A stretch of 7,118 nucleotides of DNA from an uncultured Planctomycetota bacterium (GCA_903927855.1 CAIYOL010000123.1:1-7118); one strand, 5' to 3'. Positions 1-6,808 are shown, counted from the stretch's first letter. The notes: generated by a model from the sequence alone, not told the origin. Numbers and translations: made by a program.

Positions 1-97
1 CATCTCTGTAAATAGAATAAGCAAAAGCCGTGCCAGCAGCCTCAGAGCACAAGACCACAAGCCGCAAGTTCACAAACAACAAGTAGTTACGTTATTT

Positions 98-117
98 TGC
101 GATTGTGCGATTGCGAT
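98..117. repeat. Short tandem repeat, TGCGATTG x2 plus partial copy
   Basis: Two perfect adjacent copies of the octamer TGCGATTG (98-105 and 106-113) are followed by CGAT, a partial third copy. This is directly visible. It may simply be slippage in non-coding DNA; no function is implied. Confidence 0.6.
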
Positions 118-209
118 CTTCTTTTCGTGCCATTTTGGCAGATGATTAGGTCTTGCGTCTTGGGTCCCAGGTCTGATGCTAACCGTTAAGTGCAGAGCGG
201 ATGATTTTG

Positions 210-257
210 GCCACAGATGGACACTGTTTTTTGCTACAGAGGACCTATAGGGCACAG
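210..257. repeat. Degenerate ACAGAKGG-type intergenic repeat
   Basis: Two related units are visible: GCCACAGATGGACAC (210-224) and GCTACAGAGGACC followed by GGGCACAG (233-257), separated by a T-rich stretch. Similar phrases built from CCACAGATGGACACAG and CCACAGAGGACACAGAG occur in intergenic DNA of many environmental bacterial genomes as I remember them. The present copy looks eroded. The repeat call rests on the internal similarity of the two units; the link to a wider family is recollection. Confidence 0.4.
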
Positions 258-294
258 AAAGTCAAAAAATCAGACGCGGATTGCACAAAACGGT

Positions 295-3200
295 TCAAGA
301 GGAAGCGGCAAGAGGCAGTTCCTCGTTGTTAGTAACGGCGAGCACTTTCGGAAGTGTGAAAAAGAAAGTGGTGCCCTGGCCGAGTTCGGAAGTCAGCCAA
401 ATCTGTCCACCATATAATTCAACGATTTTCCTGACAACGGTCAGGCCTATTCCGCTGCCTTCACCCCAGCCTCGTTCATCGAGCGTCTGGAAAAGCCGGA
501 AGATTCTCTCGAAATGCTGCGGTGCGATGCCGGGGCCGTTGTCGGAAACACTAAATTCCCACATGTCATTTTTGTTTGTATAGTCGATTGCGATGCGCCC
601 CTCGGGCTTATCCATAAACTGGATGGCGTTGGCGATGAGATGACGGAAAACCTGCCTGAAGTGTCCTTCTCTGCAAATCACAACAGGCAAATTTTTGTTG
701 ATGGTGATTTTTATGTTCGGAGGCGGCCTGATTTCGACAAGGATTGTCCCGATCAGCTTGTTAAAGTCGATAGGATGTTCTCTGTGTTTTTCCCTGGTAA
801 TTGTAGAGCAATACAGGATTGCATTTATCAGTTTATTAATCCGTCCGACGTTTCTTGTCAGGAGGTCAATTAGTTGTCGACCTTTGTCGTCAAATTTCTC
901 CGGGTAATCATGGACAAGCCACTGTGAGAGGATATTGATACCTCGCAGAGGTGTTTTGAGGTCATGCGCAGCCGAATAGGCAAACTCGCTAAGCTGTCTG
1001 TTGGACTGTGTTAAAAGGGCAACGGTAGATTTCAAGTCTTTATTGAGCTTTTCAAGTGCTTTCTCTGCCTTTTCGCGTTCGGTGATGTCGCGTGAGACAG
1101 CCAACAAACGGCTAACGCTGCCATCAGCCTCTTTAATCGGCGTAACGATAATCTCCCACCACTTCGGCTTACCTTTGACTGTTTCGAAATACCCATAAAA
1201 GACGCCTGTTTCGCCCTGCTTGGCCTTTGAAATTGCCTGGATGCAATCCTCCCTTTCCTTGCCCTTCCAAAAATCAATAAATGACATATTCAGATAAGGG
1301 GCCATATCGTCGATTTCCAGCAGTTTCTGTCCGCCTTCACTCATCGACAATAGACGCCCTTCCAAATCGAGGACTTTGATGCAGTCGCTGCTGCTTTCGA
1401 TTACACGTTTGGTGAATTCCTCGTTTTTCCGCAGCGCATCCTCCATTTTCTTGCGTTCGGTGATATCCATAAAGGCTTCAAGCAACACATCCTCGTTGTC
1501 CAGTCTGAGCTGTAAAACACTTTTAAATATCGGGATACGCCTGCCGTCCTTTGCGACCAACAGTTTTTCGGAACGGTCAAGCTTCTGATTCAGGTCAAAA
1601 ATAGGACAGGCGTTTTCTTCAGCGGGACACAAAGTCTTATGGCATAACTGCCCCACCAGCTCTTCTTTGCTGTAGCCCGAAGTATGCTGGGCGGCGTTGT
1701 TGGCGTGTCTGATTTTTTTGTCTTTTCCGACAACAATGACACCGAACGGCATAGCGTCGATCATGTCCTGAAGAACTTTTCTTGATTTTTTGGTTTCCTC
1801 TTCTATCCGCGACGTGTGGATTACCATAGAGGTCGAATGCGCGATTCCCTCAAGGATGGCGTTCTCTTCAGGTGAGATGGGATGCTTGCTGAAGAGGGCC
1901 AGCACGCCCAGGGGCGTGCCGTCGGTGTGCATTAGGCGATAGCCGGCAAAGGACACCAAACCGAGCTCTTTGACCCAGTCGTGATTGTGAACGCGCGGGT
2001 CGGTTGCTGCATTATTGGTGAGGAACCTGTCCTGCTGCCCAGCGGCAATCAGCCCGATTTTGTAACAGCCAAAGGGCACCCTGCGATGGACTTTTCCGTC
2101 GAGGTGGGTGTAGTGGCCGGAGCTTGCCATCAGGTGCAGGCACTTGTCTCTGAACTTACAGACGTGCGGTCCCTCGGTAGCTTCGGCGTGGACGCAGCCG
2201 GCGTCGCAGCGGTCTCCGGGTTTGATGGTCCAGACCCTTGCAAAGTCGGCATCAAGCATTTGCACTACGTTGTCGGTAACAAACTTGAGCTTTTGTTCGA
2301 TTGGAGCCGGGGGCAGGAGAAGTTTTTGGAGCGAGTTGACAGCAAGGAGTCGTTCCTCGGCCTGCTTGCGCTCGGTAATGTCTCTATCTACCCCCCTGTA
2401 TCCACAAAGATTTCCATCACCATCCACAATTGGAGAGCCGTATGTCTCTAAAATTACGGTGCGTCCATTTTTATGTATATTTGGATTGATAAGGACGCTA
2501 AATTTCTCCCGTTTAGCAAAAGCCTCCAAAGCCGCTTTGCTTAATTCCTCTTTCCGGTTTGGGGCGAAGAAATCATAAAAACATTTTTTCCCGACAATCT
2601 CCTCAGGCTTATAGCCGAGTATTTTTTCCACGACGGGGCTCGAATAAGTGTATAATCCCTCGGCGTTAACTTCCCAAATCCAGTCGCCGGAATTTTCAGC
2701 CACCTCCTCAAACCGCTTCTCGCTGTCGTTCAGGTCCGACATTTTCTTTTTAAGGTTTTTCATAACTAGTTCGAACGACCTTGCAAGACTTCCTATTTCA
2801 TCCCCTCTTTCGGTATAAAGTTTTGTGCTTCCGCCGTAGTTGCTGCCGATATTGATGAAATTTTTAGTCAGTCTGTTAATCGGCCGCAGCACGATTTTTT
2901 GCATAACGAGCAGGAGGGTCGCCAGCATAATTACGACGGTCAATGCTATAACCATCATAAAGTAATGAACAGTCTGATGACCGCGGTTGTAAATTTCTCG
3001 CGGCACGTTCACTTTCAAGGCAATGTATTTATTGCCGTCGATATCATAGATGTTTGTAAAACCGGCGGCATTATATTCGTCGAGTATCCGGACGACGATA
3101 TTGTTGTTTTTGGATGAGTCGGCATCGGCCTGGACAAAACCAGCTGTTTCTGTCTGGCCGTTGTTATGCGCGACGCTGATATCGAGAAGCATCTTTTCGC

Positions 3201-3801
3201 TGATAGTTTTTATTAAATTGTCATTTAAGTATCGCCCCATTATAAACGTTCCGCTAACAGGCCCCTCGCCCTTGCTATTGGAAATCGGCATAGCAGCCAC
3301 CATAGCAATCTCATCCGGCAGAATTATCAGGCCCAATTCTTTTTCTGCCGGGTCTTTGAGGCCCAAAAGCAGCTTGTCGGCAAGAATACGGTCTATCAGC
3401 GATGGAGGGGCCTCCACGAAAGCTTCTTCTTTGATATCAACGGCTGCAACATGGAATATCCTGCCGGAGGTGTCTAAGAATATCATGAAGTTCAGGTTTA
3501 AGTTTGCAATGGCCTCAGCAGAAAGATTGCCCGTGTTGTAATCGGGGGCCTGACCAAGCATGAAATTTCGCGTGTCGTCCCATTGGGCCCAGTCTTCGCA
3601 TATCGAAGCTAAATTCTCTAATTCTCCTTGAATACTTCTTTGAGCGCGTTCGACATCGGTGCGGATTTCCTGCTCTTCGAGCCTGGTGAAACTACCCAGC
3701 ACCATCGTATGTGAAATATAGAGCGCTTCCGCGAGGGCCAATATAACAAGAGACCCAATGCCGAGTAATACTTTTTCGCTGAGTGATATCTTAAGTTTCA
3801 C
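295..3801 (-). CDS. Membrane-bound multi-sensor histidine kinase (CHASE4-HAMP-PAS-GAF-PAS-PAS-HisKA-HATPase)
   Basis: This 1168-residue inner-membrane kinase should autophosphorylate on His in response to extracytoplasmic and cytoplasmic signals and pass the phosphate to a separate response regulator. Visible in order: TM1 about 10-30; a periplasmic CHASE4-like domain about 55-215 (WAQWDDTRNF, NLNLNFMIFLD); TM2 about 280-300; HAMP about 300-355; PAS about 360-478; Cys-rich GAF about 490-660; PAS about 672-785; PAS about 790-910. Each PAS ends in a DITER-type PAC tail. HisKA carries H946 (SAAHDLKTPLRG). The ATPase has the N box near N1058, the G1 box DNGPGI (1087-1092), an F box (FERIFRLF) and the G2 box GEGSGIGL (1113-1120). 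All catalytic boxes are intact, so an active enzyme is expected. The start is GTG; an in-frame TAA seven bases upstream rules out anything longer, and no clear ribosome binding site is seen. There is no receiver domain, and no response regulator lies nearby. Ligands are unknown. Confidence 0.93.
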   Translation of the reverse strand: MKLKISLSEKVLLGIGSLVILALAEALYISHTMVLGSFTRLEEQEIRTDVERAQRSIQGELENLASICEDWAQWDDTRNFMLGQAPDYNTGNLSAEAIANLNLNFMIFLDTSGRIFHVAAVDIKEEAFVEAPPSLIDRILADKLLLGLKDPAEKELGLIILPDEIAMVAAMPISNSKGEGPVSGTFIMGRYLNDNLIKTISEKMLLDISVAHNNGQTETAGFVQADADSSKNNNIVVRILDEYNAAGFTNIYDIDGNKYIALKVNVPREIYNRGHQTVHYFMMVIALTVVIMLATLLLVMQKIVLRPINRLTKNFINIGSNYGGSTKLYTERGDEIGSLARSFELVMKNLKKKMSDLNDSEKRFEEVAENSGDWIWEVNAEGLYTYSSPVVEKILGYKPEEIVGKKCFYDFFAPNRKEELSKAALEAFAKREKFSVLINPNIHKNGRTVILETYGSPIVDGDGNLCGYRGVDRDITERKQAEERLLAVNSLQKLLLPPAPIEQKLKFVTDNVVQMLDADFARVWTIKPGDRCDAGCVHAEATEGPHVCKFRDKCLHLMASSGHYTHLDGKVHRRVPFGCYKIGLIAAGQQDRFLTNNAATDPRVHNHDWVKELGLVSFAGYRLMHTDGTPLGVLALFSKHPISPEENAILEGIAHSTSMVIHTSRIEEETKKSRKVLQDMIDAMPFGVIVVGKDKKIRHANNAAQHTSGYSKEELVGQLCHKTLCPAEENACPIFDLNQKLDRSEKLLVAKDGRRIPIFKSVLQLRLDNEDVLLEAFMDITERKKMEDALRKNEEFTKRVIESSSDCIKVLDLEGRLLSMSEGGQKLLEIDDMAPYLNMSFIDFWKGKEREDCIQAISKAKQGETGVFYGYFETVKGKPKWWEIIVTPIKEADGSVSRLLAVSRDITEREKAEKALEKLNKDLKSTVALLTQSNRQLSEFAYSAAHDLKTPLRGINILSQWLVHDYPEKFDDKGRQLIDLLTRNVGRINKLINAILYCSTITREKHREHPIDFNKLIGTILVEIRPPPNIKITINKNLPVVICREGHFRQVFRHLIANAIQFMDKPEGRIAIDYTNKNDMWEFSVSDNGPGIAPQHFERIFRLFQTLDERGWGEGSGIGLTVVRKIVELYGGQIWLTSELGQGTTFFFTLPKVLAVTNNEELPLAASS

Positions 3802-3804
3802 TTT

Positions 3805-3822
3805 TTACCAACCCAGGTTCAT
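3805..3822 (-). other. Tiny in-frame upstream ORF (MNLGW-stop) before the kinase
   Basis: On the minus strand an ATG lies 21 bases upstream of the kinase GTG and is followed by Asn-Leu-Gly-Trp and TAA, in the same frame. It fixes the kinase start at or after the GTG. It could be chance; translation of such a short leader is speculative, although termination three bases before a GTG that lacks a good Shine-Dalgarno could allow reinitiation. Confidence 0.25.
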
Positions 3823-3870
3823 AACTATTTATCAAATCAGAACGTTATCGACACAGGTATTGTTACTTTT

Positions 3871-3908
3871 TCGTCTAAATTCTGCTGTTAATTAACCGGT
3901 TTAGACGA
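3871..3908. promoter_or_regulatory. Inverted repeat with nested palindrome; candidate operator
   Basis: The left arm TCGTCTAAA (3871-3879) is matched perfectly by TTTAGACGA (3900-3908). Within the 20-base spacer lies the perfect 10-bp palindrome GTTAATTAAC (3887-3896), centred two bases from the centre of the outer repeat. The element sits between divergent genes, about 60 bases before the barrel-protein start and about 70 before the kinase start, where an operator would be expected. An RNA hairpin terminator is unlikely given the AT-rich stem, the large loop and the divergent setting. The regulator is unknown. Confidence 0.45.
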
Positions 3909-3916
3909 CAAATAAG

Positions 3917-3943
3917 TATAAAAGACAGGCAATGGTTTATACT
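3917..3943 (+). promoter_or_regulatory. Possible -10 elements for the barrel-protein gene
   Basis: Two AT-rich hexamers resemble a sigma-70 -10 box: TATAAA (3917-3922) and TATACT (3938-3943). Neither has a good -35 at standard spacing; TTAACC at 3892-3897 is 19 bases from the first and lies partly in the palindrome. Either would give a short leader. Which, if either, is used cannot be decided from the sequence. Confidence 0.25.
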
Positions 3944-3957
3944 GAACCCATTTAAGT

Positions 3958-3964
3958 GAAGGGG
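3958..3964 (+). promoter_or_regulatory. Shine-Dalgarno of the barrel-protein gene
   Basis: The purine run GAAGGGG lies five bases before the ATG at 3970. It is the clearest ribosome binding site in the window and supports that start. Confidence 0.55.
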
Positions 3965-3969
3965 CCGAA

Positions 3970-4755
3970 ATGAAAAATGCTATCGCAATCATTATAGGAC
4001 TAATTTTTGCGGTAAGCCCTGTGTTGGCTGAAGATACCGGAGCGGAAGAAAAAGCCAATAAATTGGGGGTGGAACTGGATGCAACGTGGGTCAGTAAATA
4101 CATCTGGCACGGACAGGATTTATATAACGGCCGCGCAGCGTTTCAGCCAAGTGTTACTTTCGATTTATTCGGAAGCGGATTCAGCACGGGCGTGTGGAAG
4201 TCTTCGGCGTGCAGCAGCGGTTTTGTAAAAGACGAAGAACTGGATTATTGGGCGGCTTATGGAAACAGTTTGTTCGAGGGCAGGCGGTTTAAAACTGATT
4301 ACGAAGTGAAATGGTTGTATTACGACTATTTTCGCCAGTCATCAAAGAAGGCGGATTGCGAGGAAATTGAAGGTTCTTTCTCCTGGCCTGATGTTCTTCC
4401 TTTCGGCGTAGTGCCGAGTTATACACTGAGCTACGTCTATTGCGCCCACGGCCACTGCGAAGCTGCTGACCTTAAAATGGAAGGCTTTTTACATACATTC
4501 GGAATTACTTATGATTTCAATGCCCCCAAAGTTGACCTGCCGCTGACGTTTAGCTGGGATATTGCATATAACGATGGACAGGGCAGTTGCAATTTTGACC
4601 ATGAGTGGGCATATACGACGTGGGGACTTTCCAGTTATATCGAGTTCGGCCCCGGCGGTTTTACCCCTGCCATATATTATCAGAAGACGATGGATAAATC
4701 GATTAATGAAGAAGATGAGCTGTGGTGCTCGTTCTCTTATACCGTGAAATTTTAG
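3970..4755 (+). CDS. Putative outer-membrane beta-barrel protein (TIGR02001/Gcw_chp-like porin)
   Basis: A 261-residue exported protein. Residues 1-20 form a Sec signal peptide: Lys2, a hydrophobic core, and Ala-X-Ala-like VLA before EDTG, so cleavage is expected after Ala20. The mature part alternates aromatic and polar residues as amphipathic strands do (for example WVSKYIWHGQDLYNG, YEVKWLYYDYF, TPAIYYQKTMD). It ends in FSYTVKF, with the terminal Phe typical of BAM-assembled outer-membrane barrels. The opening strand with W-S-KYIW-G and the closing EDELW-S-YTVKF pattern resemble TIGR02001 (PF09694, 'TorF family putative porin') proteins; this is recognition from memory. Substrate and true pore activity are unknown. 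Oddities are six cysteines in the mature chain (C81, C130, C158, C163, C207, C253) and a CAHGHC motif at 158-163. It has a good Shine-Dalgarno and is transcribed divergently from the sensor kinase, which might regulate it. Confidence 0.75.
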   Translation: MKNAIAIIIGLIFAVSPVLAEDTGAEEKANKLGVELDATWVSKYIWHGQDLYNGRAAFQPSVTFDLFGSGFSTGVWKSSACSSGFVKDEELDYWAAYGNSLFEGRRFKTDYEVKWLYYDYFRQSSKKADCEEIEGSFSWPDVLPFGVVPSYTLSYVYCAHGHCEAADLKMEGFLHTFGITYDFNAPKVDLPLTFSWDIAYNDGQGSCNFDHEWAYTTWGLSSYIEFGPGGFTPAIYYQKTMDKSINEEDELWCSFSYTVKF

Positions 4756-4779
4756 AGGCCCCCAAATCTTTCGAGCCGT

Positions 4780-4805
4780 TCCGCCTTCGATAAATCTACG
4801 GCGGA
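4780..4805. repeat. Hairpin element, TCCGCC ... GGCGGA
   Basis: A 6-bp perfect stem (4780-4785 with 4800-4805) encloses a 14-base loop that itself contains a small GAT-AA-ATC fold. The layout resembles hairpin-type intergenic repeats (TCCGCC-TTCG...CTAC-GGCGGA) that I recall from many environmental genomes; here the inner fold seems to have decayed. It could affect transcript ends or be a mobile palindromic repeat. Confidence 0.45.
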
Positions 4806-4821
4806 CGAGTGTTGACGAAAC

Positions 4822-4834
4822 CCGCCTGCGGCGG
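4822..4834. repeat. Short hairpin CCGCC-TGC-GGCGG
   Basis: A perfect 5-bp GC stem with a three-base loop lies 17 bases after the preceding hairpin and shares its CCGCC/GGCGG arms, so the two may derive from the same repeat type. The following bases (TTAGAC) are not a T-run, so an efficient intrinsic terminator is unlikely. Confidence 0.45.
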
Positions 4835-4872
4835 TTAGACTACCCCAATAGTTCTGGATTAGCGTATAGCAG

Positions 4873-4885
4873 GTGGCTTAGCCAC
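4873..4885. repeat. Short hairpin GTGGC-TTA-GCCAC
   Basis: A perfect 5-bp stem with a three-base loop, ending 33 bases before the aspS start codon. It might lie in the aspS leader, but nothing in the sequence identifies a T-box, riboswitch or protein-binding leader. It could equally be another degenerate palindromic repeat. Confidence 0.4.
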
Positions 4886-4918
4886 AAGTAGAGTTTGGCG
4901 TTTTGCTAGAAAGATACT

Positions 4919-6742
4919 ATGAGGCTCAAAAGAACACATAATTGCGGACAGCTTCGGCTTGAGGACGCCGGCAGAAAAGTGACTTTAGCCGGCTGGGTGC
5001 ATTCCTATCGCGACCACGGCGGGTTGGTATTCATCGACCTTCGGGACAAAGAAGGCCTGACCCAACTGGTTTTTAACCCTGAAGCCCAGCCTGAAATTCA
5101 CAAGCAAGCAAGGGCGGTACGCTGCGAGTGGGTGATGGCGGCCAGAGGTACGGTTCAGCCGCGAGGCGAGGGGCTGGAAAATCCGAAACTTCCAACAGGT
5201 CAAATCGAAGTAATGGTGCAGGAGCTGGAAACCCTCAACACTTCGAAGACGCCTCCTTTCGAAATCGAGGACGGGATAAAGACGGGAGAGGAGATACGTC
5301 TTGCCAAGCGATATATAGACCTTCGCCGGCCTGAGATGCAAAAGATGCTGCGGGTGCGTCATCGGGTGATGAAACTGGTGCGGGATTATTTCGACCGGCT
5401 GGGTTTCCTGGAGATAGAAACGCCGATGCTGGCCAAGAGCACGCCGGAAGGAGCAAGAGATTTCTTAGTACCGAGCAGGCTGATGCCGAATTGTTTTTAC
5501 GCTCTGCCGCAGTCGCCGCAATTATTCAAACAGATTCTGATGGTTGGCGGCGTTGACAAATACTTTCAGATAGTCCGGTGCTTCCGTGACGAGGACCCGC
5601 GGGCCGACCGGCAGGCGGAATTTACGCAAATCGATGTCGAGATGAGCTTCGTGGACTGCAACGACATAATCGGAGTTCACGAAAACTTAGTGGCGAAACT
5701 ATGGAAGCAGATTCTGGGTGTGGACGTTGTGGCGCCGATGCGGCGAATGACCTACAAAGAGGCGATGGACGACTACGGAATCGACAGGCCTGATTTGCGG
5801 TTCGATATGAAATTACGCGACATTACCGATATTGCAAAGGCAAGCGCATTCAAGGTATTCACCTCGGCTGTTGAAAAAGGCGGGATAGTGAAAGGGCTTT
5901 GCGTTCCGAGTGGCGGCGAAAAATATTCCAGAAGCGATATTGAAAAGACGCTGACCGAATTTGCAGCAGACTACGGGGCAAAAGGGCTGGCGTGGCTGAA
6001 GGCCAAAAAAGAAAACGACAAGGTGACGCTGGCCAGCAGCATAGCGAAGTTCTTCAGCGCAGAGCAGCTCCAGCAGATAATCGAGCGATTCGGCGCCAAA
6101 GACGGGGATTTGGTTCTGCTGGTCGCCGATGCCGAGAAAGGCGTCAATAAGGCGCTGGCGCCGCTGCGGTGCAAAATAGCGAGAGACCTGAAGCTTTACG
6201 ACGAAAAAGCGTTCGAGTTTGTGTGGGTGGTGGAGTTCCCGCTGTTCGAATGGAACGAGGACGAGAAGCGATATGACTCACTGCACCATCCGTTCACGGC
6301 GCCTGTGCCGGAGGAATTGCATAAAATCGACAGCGACCCTGCCAATATCCGCTCGCAGGCATACGACATTGTCGTCAACGGCTACGAAATCGGAGGGGGA
6401 AGCATTCGTATCCACGACCCGAAAGTTCAAGAGAAAGTATTTGGGTTACTAAAAATCTCGAAGGAACAGGCGCAGCAGCGGTTTGGTTTCTTTTTGCGGG
6501 CGTTAGAATACGGCGCTCCGCCGCACGGCGGAATAGCATTCGGGCTGGACAGGATGATTATGCTTCTTACCGGCACTGAGAATATAAGGGACGTCATCGC
6601 ATTTCCGAAGACCCAGCGGGGCCAGTGTCTAATGACTGAAGCGCCGAGCGAGGTTGACCAGAAACAATTAGATGAGCTGAACCTGCGAACACAAAAACAC
6701 TCACACGTAATCGAGCAGAAAACAGAAGAGCAAAAGCAATAG
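4919..6742 (+). CDS. aspS: Aspartyl-tRNA synthetase, probably non-discriminating
   Basis: Cytoplasmic class IIb synthetase that activates aspartate with ATP and charges tRNA(Asp). At 607 residues it has the normal bacterial length. An N-terminal OB-fold anticodon-binding domain (about 1-110, LAGWVHSYRDHGGLVFIDLRD) is followed by the catalytic core. Motif 1 is around 160-178 (FLEIETPMLAKSTPEGARD). Motif 2 is around 215-244, with FRDEDPRADRQ containing R223 and E225. The bacterial GAD-type insertion spans about 290-420. Motif 3 is GLDR at 542-545, ending with R545. All key motifs are intact. His33 and Gly85 align with His31 and Gly83 of the Pseudomonas aeruginosa non-discriminating enzyme, whereas E. 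coli has Leu30 at the first position, so it probably also charges tRNA(Asn) with Asp. The start ATG has only a weak AGAAAGA upstream, but the usual N-terminal CGQLR sequence begins at residue 9, which supports it. A membrane protein gene follows after 66 bases, possibly co-transcribed. Confidence 0.97.
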   Translation: MRLKRTHNCGQLRLEDAGRKVTLAGWVHSYRDHGGLVFIDLRDKEGLTQLVFNPEAQPEIHKQARAVRCEWVMAARGTVQPRGEGLENPKLPTGQIEVMVQELETLNTSKTPPFEIEDGIKTGEEIRLAKRYIDLRRPEMQKMLRVRHRVMKLVRDYFDRLGFLEIETPMLAKSTPEGARDFLVPSRLMPNCFYALPQSPQLFKQILMVGGVDKYFQIVRCFRDEDPRADRQAEFTQIDVEMSFVDCNDIIGVHENLVAKLWKQILGVDVVAPMRRMTYKEAMDDYGIDRPDLRFDMKLRDITDIAKASAFKVFTSAVEKGGIVKGLCVPSGGEKYSRSDIEKTLTEFAADYGAKGLAWLKAKKENDKVTLASSIAKFFSAEQLQQIIERFGAKDGDLVLLVADAEKGVNKALAPLRCKIARDLKLYDEKAFEFVWVVEFPLFEWNEDEKRYDSLHHPFTAPVPEELHKIDSDPANIRSQAYDIVVNGYEIGGGSIRIHDPKVQEKVFGLLKISKEQAQQRFGFFLRALEYGAPPHGGIAFGLDRMIMLLTGTENIRDVIAFPKTQRGQCLMTEAPSEVDQKQLDELNLRTQKHSHVIEQKTEEQKQ

Positions 6743-6808
6743 CTGCGTACGAAGTTAAAGCGATAAACGACAGAAAAAACCCGATGGTCAGCGGTAAATT
6801 TTGAATTT

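Larger units (their letters stand above)
1..294. other. Non-coding gap downstream of the sensor kinase
   Basis: No believable gene is seen here; the only open frames are about 60 codons, lack a recognisable domain or ribosome binding site, and have odd composition. The stretch is rich in short repeated words: CACAAG/CAAG-type words at about 49-83, a tandem TGCGATTG repeat at 98-117, and related ACAGATGG / ACAGAGG words at 210-257. I see no strong GC stem followed by a T-run that would serve as an intrinsic terminator for the kinase, which reads leftward into this gap. The gap looks like decayed intergenic repeat DNA. Confidence 0.6.
4756..4918. other. Intergenic gap with hairpin elements before aspS
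   Basis: No gene is visible. The gap holds three short GC-rich stem-loops (listed separately). None is followed by a clear T-run, so no classical intrinsic terminator is called for the upstream gene, and no convincing sigma-70 promoter for aspS stands out. The aspS ATG is preceded only by a weak purine stretch, AGAAAGA. Confidence 0.5.

Noticed and set aside
1..3. Possible ATG on the minus strand at the very left edge
   Set aside because: Only the three bases of a possible start are visible, with a weak ACAGAG upstream; a gene cannot be supported.
70..255. 61-codon minus-strand open frame in the left gap
   Set aside because: Overlaps repeat-like non-coding DNA, no ribosome binding site, no hydrophobic or domain pattern, atypical residue mix.
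514..873. 119-codon plus-strand open frame
   Set aside because: Antisense to the well-supported HisKA/HATPase region; no domain.
1981..2451. 156-codon plus-strand open frame
   Set aside because: Lies entirely antisense to the GAF/PAS coding part of the kinase, has no recognisable domain or ribosome binding site; a frame shadow.
3050..3541. 163-codon plus-strand open frame
   Set aside because: Antisense to the CHASE4 region of the kinase; Ser/Pro/Ile-rich low-information composition typical of a shadow frame.
3871..3908. Inverted repeat as an intrinsic terminator
   Set aside because: AT-rich stem, 20-base loop, no T-run, and it lies between divergent genes where no transcript is expected to end.
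4822..4834. GC hairpin as the terminator of the barrel gene
   Set aside because: Stem is only 5 bp and not followed by a T-run.
4985..5362. 125-codon minus-strand open frame
   Set aside because: Antisense to the aspS anticodon-binding and motif 1 region; aspS is unequivocal.
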